From Nicotiana tabacum (taxonomy: Eukaryota; Streptophyta; Magnoliopsida; Solanales; Solanaceae), in contig NC_134080.1 in NCBI RefSeq assembly GCF_000715075.1, positions 71,455,291 to 71,519,290 on the forward strand: a stretch of DNA of 64,000 bases, read 5' to 3'. The notes beneath the pieces were generated by a model. The model saw only the letters and a list, made by a program, of their open reading frames with translations. It searched no databases and was not told the DNA's origin. The position numbers and the translations under genes are program-made. Positions 47,898 to 59,219 of this stretch are shown in pieces; positions within the stretch are counted from its first letter, which is position 1; each line of letters opens with the position of its first letter.

Positions 47898-49255
47898 GGC
47901 ACGGGAACCCTGATGCTGAGAGCTACTCAGTGCTCAGGAGCAAAATCTAGCAATGTGACCCATATCACCACAAGTGTAACAAGCCCTCGGCTGCTGGCCC
48001 TGATGACCTGAATGACCACCCTGAAAACTCTGAAGCGGCGGTGCACTGACAGGGGCTGGTGGTGCACTGTAGGACTGTTGATCAGAATACTGCATCTGAG
48101 GACCATGACCACCTGAAGCACCGTGAGAAACCTGAAGTGCTGACTGAAAAGGCCTAGGAGGATGGCCTCTACCATACGAATCCCTACCTCCAGACGTGGG
48201 ACCACTGAATCGGCCTAAGTGGCGAGGCCTTTTGTCCGACCCATGACCACCTCCCTGCGATAGAACCATCTCGACTCTCCGGGCCAAATTAGCCGCCTCC
48301 TGGAAAGATATCTCACTCCCAGTCTCCCTAGCTATCTAAAGATGAATCAGCTGAATAAGTCTGTCAATGAACCTCCTCACCCTCTCTCTCTCTCGGTGGG
48401 AAGTATGATAAGAGCATGACGAGCCAAGTCGATGAATCTAGTCTCATACTGGGTAACCATCATGGAACCCTGTTGGAGGCGCTCAAACTACCTCCGATAG
48501 ATCTCGCTCTGAGTAATAGGAGAAAACTTCTCCAGAATAGCTCAGTAAACTGCTCCCAAGTCAAAGCTGGTGATCTGGCTGGTCTAGCCAAGCAATAATC
48601 TCTCCACCAAGTCTTGGCGGATCTAGACAAGCAAAAAAAAGCAAAATCGACCCCATTGGTCTCAACTATCCCCATGTTCCTGAGAACCTCATAACAGCTG
48701 TCTAGATAATCCTGCGGATCCTCAGAACATGCACCGCTGAAAGTGGTAATGAAGAGCTTGGTGAACCTATCCAACCTCCACAAAGCATCGGCAGACATAG
48801 CTGCTTCATCACCTGTCTGAGCTACCATGCCCGATTGAACTGCTCCAACTGGCTGAACTGCTGGAGTCTGGAACTGGGGAGCTACCTGCTCCGGAGTGCG
48901 AGTAGCAGGAGTCTGGGCTCCTCCTCTCGCCTGAGAGATGGCTAGTGCTACAGGAAGCAAGCCTGCCCGGGTGACACTTCCATAAGGCCCACTAGACGAA
49001 CCGGAGCATCTTGGAGCACTGGGGTAGAAATAAACCCCTTTGGGACCTGAGCTGGGCCCACCGGAACTGCTAGGGCCGGAACCTCATCATCAAAATCAAC
49101 CTGAGGCTCCACCGCTGGTGCTGCTGCTCTGGCTGAGCCCTTCCCCTACCTCAGCCTCTAGCACGGCCTCGGCCTCGCCCTCTGCCCCTCGTGGGAGCTG
49201 CTGCTGGGGGCTCGGGCTGTTGATTGGTGGATGAGGAAGCGCGTGTTCTCGCCAT
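47898..49255 (-). pseudogene. Broken gag of chromovirus 2
   Basis: Start ATG at 49255 (MARTRASSS), then a Gly/Arg-rich stretch that runs into TGA about 35 codons in. The capsid domain is 48460-48880 (LWRLDRFTKLF, then KTWWRDYCLA and WEQFTELF), typical retrotransposon gag. A TAG at a Gln position near 48340 and a frame change near 48400-48460 interrupt it. The linker is Gln/Pro/Gly/Ser-rich, followed by a complete zinc knuckle CYTCGDMGHIARFC near 47940-47985. TGA follows one codon after the last Cys (47934-47936). Confidence 0.88.
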
Positions 49256-49434
49256 CTACGAAAGAACAGAGTGAAATTCAATTAGTACTAAGAAAAACCG
49301 CATGATAGGAAAGAATAAATGTGAAGTTTTTCCTAACTCTGTAGTCTATGGGGGGATAAATACAGACGTTTCCGTACCGATTCCTCAGACTCTACTAAGC
49401 TTGTGTGTGAACTATGAGACCTATGTAACCTAGA

Positions 49435-49446
49435 GCTCTGATACCA
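49435..49446 (-). other. Primer-binding site, initiator-Met tRNA (chromovirus 2)
   Basis: Plus-strand GCTCTGATACCA, a perfect 12-base match to the tRNA 3' end, three bases from the 5' LTR. Confidence 0.92.
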
Positions 49447-49449
49447 ACT

Positions 49450-52264
49450 TGTCATGACCCGGATTTCCCACCCTCGGAAGTCGTGATGGAGCCTACTAAT
49501 GTGAGCTAGGCAAGCCAATCCTTTGAACTAATTACTTCATTATCCATTTATTACCTTTTAATAGTTATAAAACAACAACGTGTAAACAACAAAAATTTAG
49601 AATGAGCGGAAGAAAACAATAAAATATCTGAACATGTAACTATTACAACAGTTTAAGCCTTAATCACCCAGAACTGGTGTCACAGTACCACAGACGATCT
49701 AAGAGTACTAAATACAAAGTCTGAAAATAAAAGACACACTGTTTCTGAAGCAAATAGATGAAACATGAAATAAAGGATAGAGGAGACGCCAGGGCTTGCA
49801 GACGCCTGCAGGTCTACCTTGGATCTCCGCGTGGACAGAAGGTAGCCTCCAAACTACAGTCCAAAAGCTGTTCCGGGATGTGCACATAGTACAGAGTGTA
49901 GTATCTGCACAACCGACCCCATGTGCTGGTAAGTGCCTAGCCTAACCTCGGCGAAGTAGTACCAGACTACCAAATAACCTGTGCAATTCAACTATATACA
50001 ACGGAAAAGAAAACAGTAATAAACAGTCAAATATGGGAGGGGTAGCATGCTGCGGGGGAGATATCAATTCCAAATAGAAAGACGACAAGTAAATAAAAGA
50101 AACAATATATCTCGGATATCAACAAAGAACCAGAAACCAATAAATGCACGGCATCACCCTTCGTACTTTACACTCTTTCCTCACAAATCATACACGACAT
50201 CACCCTTCGTGCTTTAACACTCTTCCTCACCCAATCAACAATCACAAATAAGAGGGCAAGGGAATAAATGAAATTACAATAAGAATTTCGGCAAGGGAAC
50301 AATGGTTCAACAATTAAGTCCCGGCAAGGGAACAACATCAATAACATCAATATCCCGGCAAGGGAGATAACAAATAAAGCAACAATATCCTGGCAAGGGA
50401 GACAACATAATGATCTCTTCTCTTTCTCACTTTCACTTCACAATTCGCTTCACAACTCGAGCCAATGCTCTAGAGGTTCAATTATCACTTATACTTTGAC
50501 TTCTCTTAATACGACTTGAGCCAACACTCCTCAGAGTTCAAGTGTCACAATTACTTCCACAAACTTTGCCCAACAATATAAATCATCAATCAAGGCATGA
50601 ACAATACAATGAAGTCATAATAACCACAATATAAGACTCACGGGCATTCTTGACACCAACGTATAGATACTCGTCACCATGCCTATACGTCGTACTCAAC
50701 AAGAAACAAGTAGCAAATAAGACACAACTCCTAATCCCTCAAGCTAGACCAAACACTTATCTCGAACTTCCACGGACAACTCAAGCCTCAAACACCGCTT
50801 TTTCTTTTGAATTCGACTCCAAATCAATTGTATCTAGATATAATCGACTTAATAACATCAATAAACGCTAAACAATGCAATTCCAATGCTTAATTACAGA
50901 TTTCCTATCATTCTTCCCAAAAAGTCAAAAATCGACCCCGGGCCCGCTTGGTCAAAACACGAGGTTCGGACAAAAACCCGATCACTCATTCACCAACGAG
51001 CCCGAATATGTAATTAGTTTCAAACTCCGACCCCAAAACGAGGTCTAAATTCCATTTATACAAAACGCCCTAACTCTACCCAAATCCCTAATTTTCTACC
51101 CTTAAGAACATGATTTAAGCCTAGAAATCTAATGGGTGTTAATAAAAATTGAAGAAAATGAGTCTAAGATTACATACCTATGAATTTGTGGTGAAGTTCT
51201 TTTCAAAAAAATCGCCCAAGAGGTGTGGAGAAGAAGAAGCTTGTGAAAAATGGTAAAGTTCCCGTAATACATTCTGTTTTTGAACTTTAAAATAACTGGG
51301 CGGATTTTGGTCTATGCGATCGCGAGGAAAGGAATGCGATCACATAGTGGACTAGCTTCCTACGCTACGCGATCGCGAATGAGAAAGTGCGATCGCACAT
51401 AACAAGCTACCCCAACCTTCCTATTCTCCTATGCGGTCGTAACTATACCTATGCGATCACATAGTGCAACAGACTCTCCCCCCCTACGCTGTGCTATGCA
51501 ATCGCGAATGCACTTATGCGATCGCATAGTACTACACACCAGACACCAGAAACCTGCTAAGGCACCAGATTTTTGAGTTCCAAAACACCCCGACACCTAT
51601 CCAAAACTCACCCAAGCCCTCGGGGCTCCAAACCAAATATACACACAACCTCAAAAACATCATACAGACTTGTTCGTGTAATCAAATCACCAAAATAATA
51701 TCATGAACATCGAATTTAAACCTCATAATCAATGAAATTTCTCAAAAGTTCTTTTAACATCAAATTTTGCATTTAAGGTCCGAATCACGCCAAATAGATT
51801 CCGTTTCTTACCAAACCTTACCGACAACACATATAAATTATATTGAACCTGTACCGGGCTCCGGAAGCATAATACAGGCCCGATACCACAGGTTTCACAT
51901 AACATTTCACTTTCAAAAACCTCTATATTTTTCAGAAAATAATTTCTTTTAAAAAATTCATTTCTCGGACTTGGGACCTCGGAATTCGATTCCGGGTATA
52001 CGCCCAAGTCCCATATTTTTTCACGGACCCTTCGGGACCGTCAAATCACGGGTCCAGGTCTGTTTACCCAAAATGTTGACTGAAGTCAATTTAAATGCAA
52101 TTTAAGTCAAAATTTCAACATTTTCACAGATTTTCACATAATAGCTTTCCGGTTACGCGCCCGGACTGTGCACGCAAATAGAAGTGATGCTGAAAGAGGT
52201 TTTTTAAGGCCTCGGAACGCAGAATTCATTTTAAAAACAAGTGATGACCTTTTGGGTTATCACA
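49450..52264 (-). repeat. 5' LTR of chromovirus 2
   Basis: About 2.8 kb, TGTCATGACCC at 49450 to GGTTATCACA at 52264. The outer end on the minus strand, TGATAACC...GGTCATCA, forms an 8-base hairpin with one mismatch. Two units of the 'catcacccttcgtgctt' minisatellite and the GCGATCGC array (51313-51530) are inside. Confidence 0.93.
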
Positions 52265-52269
52265 AGTAT

Positions 52270-52425
52270 AGCGAGGCAGGGCTTACCAGGGCGGGGTAGG
52301 GCATGGCAAGATTTTGAAAGAAGGCTAAATGGGGCAAGGTAGGTCGGGTCAAAATCTTAGCGGGTCAAGGTTTGTTTTGCCCCACCCTATCCCGTCCCGC
52401 CCCAATTGTTGTCCCTACGAACAAA
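52270..52425. repeat. G-rich dispersed repeat with 'ccccaattgttgtccct' end
   Basis: GGGGC/GGGCA-rich left half, then the complement (CCCCACC...CGCCCCAATTG) at the right end, so the block could fold back. Related to 31377-31560. Confidence 0.55.
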
Positions 52426-53640
52426 AGAGGATGGTCATTTCTCTTTTCTTATGAGTACCCCTGGAGGGTTAGTTTCACGTATAGTTATTGAACTTTACTC
52501 GTTATGAAAAAAAAATAGAGTCAGCTAAGGAACACATGGACATCCACTAGTTGAAATTTACACAAATGAAGGTCAAATAATTGGCTCCTCGAACACATTA
52601 GCTGCATTTAGAGGCCAATTAGGTCACGTGTGATCTACCTGTTTGTTTTGGTGTATAGTAAAGAAGAGAACATTCATGTGGATGATGATGAAAATATGGA
52701 AGAAATTGTTCAACATCAGGGGCAAGAGATCAATAATAAAAAATCTGGAATGTTTGGTGAATGTTCCTGCAACTCAAAATTCCATTATTTCTTGGGCAAT
52801 TTATTATATATGCAAATTTCTCGTTGGTAGCAAGCACTATTTCGATAGTTAGATCGATGTGCTGTAATAAGAATATCAATTTTATTCAGCATCGACATTT
52901 GGGACAACTTTGAGGCGTAAACATTCTAAAAGAACAAGTTTATATATTTTTCATAGATTAGTTAGCCTAATTTAATTTATAAACAAATGAGGAGAGGAAA
53001 ATTTGTACAAGACGTTGTTGAAGAACAGGTGGAAGTGTAGCTTGGTGCTTTAGTCCCTGTAGGCTGTAGCTGTGAAACAAACAACTTCAGCTTCTCAGAA
53101 ATAATTGCACATGCAGTCGTACAAATAAAATTTTCGAGTTAGATGGGTAAGTCTCTAACAATTATGTCTCCAGTTTTGGAAGGGGTTTGTCTATCAATTA
53201 AGTAGTAAAGTAAGTTTTGACCCTATTTACTTCTACTTTTCTTCTTGATGTTTCATTAATATAAGTCTACACAAATATTATGCCTGTATGAATTATTAAA
53301 AAATTAAAAAACTAAGAAAGTAATAGTCTATTAGTTAAGAATCACAATTTAAATAAAACAAATTTATGAGCTTCCCACCATTGCCAAGTTGGCGATTCCG
53401 TGACTATTTAAGCAGGGGGAATACCATTTGAAAAGAAAAATCGAAACATAGCTTTTGAGTCCAGTATAACTGGACTCTGCTAAGCCCAAGCAGCGAGGCC
53501 TAGGTACTGTTATTTGTTGGGTTATGCCATCTTTGGGATATTTATCTAGCTATAACAGAAAATTATTTACCACTTTTCTTTAGGTTCCTAAAAAATTACA
53601 TTTTCTATCTATATTTACTACTTATATACAAAACCTTAAA
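52426..53640. other. Non-coding stretch, no supported gene
   Basis: Two short overlapping frames at 52630-52852 lack recognisable domains. An inverted repeat GAGTCCAG/CTGGACTC with a 5-base loop lies at 53457-53477. Confidence 0.45.
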
Positions 53641-54223
53641 AAGGAGCATCCTTTAAATTTAGCATATAACTGATATAGTCCCCCCTCCCACGTTGCCCCC
53701 TCCCCTTCTCATTCTCATGTTATCAATTATAGAAAACCCCTACAATCACGTTTTCATCATATTTTTTAAAAGATTTCAAAATATTCCTTTCTCTTTCATA
53801 TAAATCAACCCAAACCTCTACCACTTCATACAATATATCGACATTACTAAAATTTCAGCATGAAAGGTGCTTCATTGATAACTATTAAAAAATTTCGAAG
53901 CTTTAAATTCAATATTCAGGTTTTACGAATTAGTGAGTTGTTTGGATTGAGTGTTCTTGTAAATGATTGAGAATATAAATTGGAGTTTATACTTTAATAT
54001 TGAGGGAGATTAGTTAAGTTCAAAATTGTTTTTAGTTAAAGTTTTCAGATTGAAACTCGAAGAAAAAGAAGTTTTAGAATTGTATCACGATTGTATACTA
54101 ATTGTATCACAATTATATCAATATTCAGATTTTACGAATTTGTGATTTGTTTGGTTTGGGTTTTCTTCCAAACGATTGAGAATCTAATTTAGAATTTATA
54201 TCTCAATTTTGAGGGAATTTGGT

Positions 54224-54254
<31 letters not shown>

Positions 54255-54650
54255 AAGAAGAAGAAGAAGAAGAAGAAGAATAGGAACAGGAAGAAGAAGA
54301 AGAAGAATAGGAACAGGAAGAAGAAGAGGAAGAAGAAGAAGGGGAAGAAGAAGAATTGAATTAGGATTGTATGATAATTGTGTCACAATTGCATTAAAAT
54401 TCTTTGAGGACTATATCAAAATTGTATTATAGTTGTATCTGATGCATCAATACAAGAATAATACCTGATGGAATATTAATACAAGTTTAATACAATATTT
54501 GAATCAGATTTTTATTGGTTTGTATGTTTTTTGTATATGATTTGTTCTTCCTCCTCGATTTTTAATCTGAAAATAAAAATTATGGTTATTGGTGGTTTTG
54601 TGGTAGTTTTTATGGAGTTCGCTGCTGGTTTTAGGTGGAATTTCTGTGCA
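53641..54650. repeat. Relic related in inverse orientation to the 38153-41106 element
   Basis: Phrases such as 'gaatataaattggagttta' and 'tatctcaattttgaggg' are close to the complement of 40560-40640, and occur twice here (53900-54000, 54125-54215). No ends or transposase seen. It is interrupted on the right by the LTR of chromovirus 3. Confidence 0.4.
54225..54356. repeat. AAG microsatellite
   Basis: About 130 bases of AAG units with a few AGG or AAC interruptions. The Leu-rich frame on the minus strand is this repeat. Confidence 0.97.
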
Positions 54651-57533
54651 TTTTAAAACAAAATTTTCGTGTTCTGAGGCCTTGAAAACCTCATTTAGAG
54701 TCACCTCGATTTGTGTGCAGTCCGGGCGTGTAACCGGAAAGCTTAAATATGATAATCTGTGAAAAATGATAAATTTTGATTATAAAATGAGCTAATTTGA
54801 CTTCGGTCAGCGTTTTGGGTAAATGGACCCGGACCCACAATTTGACCGTCCCGGAGGGTCCGTAGGAAAATATGGGACTTGGGCGTATGCCCGGAATCGA
54901 ATTCCGCGGTCCCAAGCTCGAGAAATGAATTTTTAAAGTAAATTATTTTTTGGAATTGTTTAAAGAAATTTGAAATGAAATTTGATTAGAACATGATGGT
55001 ATCGGACCCGTATTTTCGTTCTGGCACCTAGTACAGGTCTTATATATGATTTAAGACATTTCTGTGGAATTTGGTGAAAAACGGATGTCATATGACGTGA
55101 TTCGGACTTAAATTGCAAAAATATTATGTTTAAAGAAGTTTTGAGAAAATTTCATTGATCTCGAGACTTAATTTGATGTTCATGATGTTATTTTGATGAT
55201 TTGATTACACGAGTAGGTCCATATGATGTTTTTGAGTTAGTATGCACACCTGGTTTGGAATTCCGAGGGCTCGGTTGAGTTTCGGGTAGGTTCAGGATGT
55301 TTTAGACTTAAAACCAGAAGTTGCAGGTCTCTGAACCCGCCAGTGCGGTCCGCACAAAAACGTGTGTGATCGCGGAAGAGGGCCAGTGCGGTCCGCGGTC
55401 GATTCGTGCGGTGCGCGGTGGAGGCCTGTACGGCCCACGGTCGGTTTCGTGCGGTCCGCGGTGGAGGCCTGTGCGGCCGCAGTCCATTTCGCGCGGTCCG
55501 CACAGGGCACTGGACCGCAGTACCTCAGCAAGGCCTGTGCGGCCGCAGTCCATTTTGTGTGGTCCGCACAGGGGTCTGAGAGGGTTATAAATAGACGAGA
55601 TTTTCAGTTATTTTGCATTAATCCCAAAAATATAAGAGGTGATATTTCAAACAACCTTTCTTCTCCAATTCAATTGTAAGTCATTTTAAACTAGTTTTCT
55701 TCAATCATTAACATCTTTTAACATGATTTCAACTTCAAATCAATTATTTTTATGGGGAAAATTGGGTGTTTTGGGTAGCATCTAGATTTTTCAAAAATTG
55801 GGGATTTGGACCTCGATTTGAGGCCCGATTTCAAAATAAATTACATATTTAAGCTCGGGGGAATGGGTAATCAGGTTTTGGTTTGAATCTCGGGTTTTGA
55901 CCACGTGGGCCTAGGGGCGATTTTGACTTTTTTGGGTAAACCTTTGGAAAACTCATTTTCATGCATTCAGAATTGATTCATTTAGCGTTTATTGATGTAA
56001 TTAAATAAATCGTGACTAGATACAAGCGAATTGGCGGTGGAATCAAGAGGTAAAGCTATAATTGAACCTTGAGTTGTGTTCGTGGCATCGAGGTAAGTGT
56101 TTAGTCTAACCTTAGCTTGAGGGATTAGGAGTTGTGTCCTAGTTGTTATTTGCTTCTTGTCGAGTACGACGTATAGGCATGGTGACGAGTATCTATACGT
56201 TGGTGTCAAGCATGACCATGAGTCTTATATTGTTATTTTCATGATTTCGTTGTATTATTCATGCCTTGGTGAAGATTTCTAATTGTTGTATAAAGTTTGT
56301 GGAAAGAATTGTGACCTATGAACATTGAGAACCGTTGGCTCAAGTTGTATAGCGAAATTGTGAAAGTATATGTGACAATTGAACTTTTAGAGCATTAGCT
56401 CGAGTTGTGAAAGTATAAGTGGTAATCGAACCTCTAGAGCATTGGCTCGAGTTGTGAAGTGAATTGTGAAGTAAAATTGAGAAAGAGAAGAGATCATTAT
56501 GTTATCACCTTTGTCGGGCTATAGTTGATTTATTTGTTGTGCCCTTGCCGGGATTTAATGGTTTAATTGTTGTTCCCTTGCCGAGATTTAATTGTTTAAC
56601 TGTTGTTCCCTTGCTGGGATCTCTATTACTCTTTTGTTTATTCCCTAACCCCTTTGCTTGTGATTGTTGTTTGGGTGAGGAAGAGTGTTAAAGCACGAAG
56701 GGTGATGCCATGCATTGTTTATTTTGGTGAGGACGAGAGTAAAAGCATGAAGGGTGATGTCGTGCATATTTTATTATATAACTGCTTTGGTGAGGCTGAG
56801 AGTAAAAGCACGAAGGGTGATGCCGTGCAAATTGTTGATTTTTGCTTCCTTGTTGATATTCTAGTTATGTTGTTTCTTTCCTTACTTAATGCCTTTCTAT
56901 TTGGAACTATTATCTTCCCCACAGCATGTTTCCCCTTCCCACATTGACTGGTTATTTTTTTGTATTTCTTTTCTGCTGTATATACATTTGAACTGCACAG
57001 GTTTATTTGGTAGTCTGGTCCTAGCCTCGTCACTACTTTGCTGAGGTTAGGCTAGACACTTACCAACACATGGGGTCGATTATGCTGATATTACACTTTG
57101 CACTGTGTGCAGATCCAGGAGCAGCTTTCAGACAGTAGTTGGAGTGCTTCCTTCAGTCCACCCAGAGACCCAAGGTAGACTGCAGGCGTCTGCAGGCCCT
57201 GGCGTCTCCCTCTATCTCTATTTCCTATTTCTGTTTCTTTGTTCAGAAACAGAGACTTTGTATGTAGTAACTCTTAGACAGTCTATGAAACTGTGACACC
57301 AGATTTTGGGTATTTGAGGTTTTAAAAGTTGTAATAGACGTAGCCTTAAGTTATATAATTGTTGACTTCCGCTTATTTATTTAAAATTCCGCTTTTATCA
57401 TATTATCGACTTGTGTTTGTTAAAAAGAAACAAAAAAAATAAAAGTGAAGCAAGTAGTTAAGGTTTAGCTTGCCTAGCTCCCATTAGTAGGCGTCATCAC
57501 GACTCCCGAGGGTGGGAAATCCGGGTCGTGACA
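54651..57533 (+). repeat. 5' LTR of chromovirus 3
   Basis: Ends GGGTCGTGACA at 57533. The start matches the 3' LTR from 'ttttaaaac' onward; the outer bases including TGTAGGCCATCAC are missing. It shares long stretches with the LTRs of chromovirus 2 (complement), including three 'aagcacgaagggtgatg' minisatellite units (56693-56830). Confidence 0.9.
55343..55573. repeat. CpG-rich word array (GCGGTCCGC type) in LTR
   Basis: GTGCGGTCCGCAC, GCGGTCCGCG and GCGGCCGC words at 15-40 base spacing. It is in the place where the LTRs of chromovirus 2 carry GCGATCGC words. ORFs on both strands (55237-55679) are artefacts of this composition. Confidence 0.85.
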
Positions 57534-57536
57534 AGT

Positions 57537-57548
57537 TGGTATCAAAGC
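57537..57548 (+). other. Primer-binding site, initiator-Met tRNA (chromovirus 3)
   Basis: TGGTATCAAAGC, three bases after the LTR, one mismatch to TGGTATCAGAGC. Confidence 0.87.
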
Positions 57549-57730
57549 CCTAGGTTGCATAGGTCTCACAGTTCACAGACAAGCTTAATAGAGTCTGAGA
57601 GATCGGTACGGAGACGTCTGTATTTATCCCCCAAAGGCTATAAAGTTAGGAAAAACTTCACATTCATTCTTTCCTGTCGTACGGTTTTGTTTCTCAATGC
57701 TAATTGAACTTCTACTCTGTTCTTTCGCAA

Positions 57731-59079
57731 ATGGCGAGAACACGCTCTTCCCCATCCTCCACTCAGCAGCCCGAGCCCCCTGCAGCCGCTCCCACGAGGG
57801 GCAGAGGGCAAGGTCGAGGCTGCTAGAGGCCGAGGTAGGGGCAAATCTCAGCCCAGAGCAGCAACCCCAGTGACGGAGCCTCAGGTTGATTTTGATGAGG
57901 AGGTTCCGGCTCCAGCAGTTTCGGTGGGCCCAGCTGAGGTCCCAGAGGGGTTTATTGCTACCCTAGTTCTTCAGGATGCCTTGGTCCGACTAGTGGGCCT
58001 TATGGAGAGTGAGCAGGCTTGCTTTCTATAGCACCAGTCGTCTCTCAAGTTGGGGGAGGGGCCCAAACTCCTGCTACTCCCACTCCGGAGCAGGTAGCTC
58101 CTCCGATTCAGACTCTAGTGGTTCAGCCAGTTGGAGCAGTACAATCGGGTATGATAGCTCAAATTGGTGATGGAGCGGCTATGTCCGCCAATGCTTTATG
58201 GAGACTGGATAGGTTCACCAAGCTCTTCACTTCTACTTTCAGCGGTGCATCTACTGAGGATCCCCAGGATTATCTAGACAGCTGCCACGAGGTTCTCAGG
58301 AACATGGGCATTGTTGAGACCAATGGAGTCGCTTTTGCTATATTTCGCTTGTCTGGATCCGCCAAGACTTGGTGGAGGGATTATTGCTTAGCGAGACCAG
58401 TTGGATTGCCAGCCTTGACTTGGGAGCAGTTTACATTGTTATTCCTGGAAAAGTTTCTCCCTATTACTCAGAGAGAGGCCTATCGGAGGCAGTTTGAGCG
58501 CCTCCAGCAGGGTTCGATGACTGTTACCCAGTATGAGACCAGGTTCATCGACTTAGCTCGCCATGCTCTCATCATACTCCCCACCGAGAGAGAGAGAGGG
58601 TGAGGAGGTTTATTGACGGTCTTATTTAGCCGATTCGTCTTCAGATGGCTAGAGAGGCTGGGAGTGAGATTACTTTTCAGGAGGCGGCCAATGTGGCCCG
58701 TAGAGTTGAGATGGTTCTGTCACAGGGAGGTGGTCATGGGTCAGACAAGAGGCCCCGTCATTCAGGCCAATTCAGTGGTACCTCATCCGGACATCAAGAT
58801 TCGTATGGTAGAGGCCATCCTCCTAGGCCCTTTTAGTCAGTGCTTCAGGTTTCTCATAGTACTCTAGGTGGTCATAGTCCCTAGATGCAGTATCCCGATC
58901 AGCAGTCCTACAGTGCACCACCTACTCCTATTAGTGCATCGCCGCTTTAGAGTTTTCGGGGTGGTCATTCAGGTCGTCAAGTCCAGCAGACTCAGCAGCC
59001 GAGGGCTTGTTACACGTGTGGTGATCCGGGTCACATTGCCAGGTTTTTCCCTTGAGCACCGAGTAGCTCTTAGCATTAG
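57731..59079 (+). pseudogene. Broken gag of chromovirus 3
   Basis: Start ATG at 57731 (MARTRSSPSS), Arg/Gly-rich N-terminus ending at TAG about 31 codons in; a frame change follows. The capsid domain is intact from about 58019 to 58600 (LWRLDRFTKLF, KTWWRDYCLA, YRRQFERLQQ). Then another frame change near 58600 and TAG at Gln positions 58627, 58834, 58882, 58948, 59071 and 59077. The zinc knuckle near 59008-59050 keeps C-x2-C-x4-H but the last Cys is Phe. A TGA follows at 59053-59055, in the same place as in chromovirus 2. Confidence 0.88.
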
Positions 59080-59219
59080 GGTTCTCGTGCTATGGTACAG
59101 GCACCAAGTGTTCCACAGCCCACCCTGCCAGCTAAAGGTGGGGGTAGAGGTGCTAGAGGTGGAGGTAGAGGTCCTAGAGATGGAGGCTAACCAGCTGCAG
59201 GCCGTCCCAAAGATGTAGT

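Larger units (their letters stand above)
41302..52264 (-). mobile_element. Chromovirus 2 (Ty3/Gypsy, Tekay/Del-like), complete structure, inactive
   Basis: About 11 kb with both LTRs, perfect initiator-Met primer site, gag, pol, chromodomain and polypurine tract, read right to left. The two LTRs differ by 4 bases in a sampled 60-base stretch (41521-41580 against 49671-49730) and in repeat number, so the insertion is not recent. Flanking 5-mers (GGTAG, AGTAT) do not match, suggesting rearrangement at one end. Same family as chromovirus 3 in the opposite orientation. Confidence 0.95.

Noticed and set aside
52630..52852. Two overlapping short frames between chromoviruses 2 and 3
   Set aside because: No domain, no supporting context, and two competing frames over the same bases.
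53025..53110. Short frame reading LGALVPVGCSCE, reminiscent of LysM-type proteins
   Set aside because: Too short, preceded by a stop, and with no neighbouring exons; similarity is not convincing.
53457..53477. Perfect inverted repeat that could be called a terminator
   Set aside because: No gene upstream, and hairpin terminators do not apply to plant nuclear genes.
54189..54386. Leucine-rich 65-residue frame
   Set aside because: It is the AAG microsatellite read on the opposite strand.
55237..55679. Arg/Ala-rich frames on both strands
   Set aside because: Produced by the GCGGTCCGC word array; open frames on both strands are expected at this composition.
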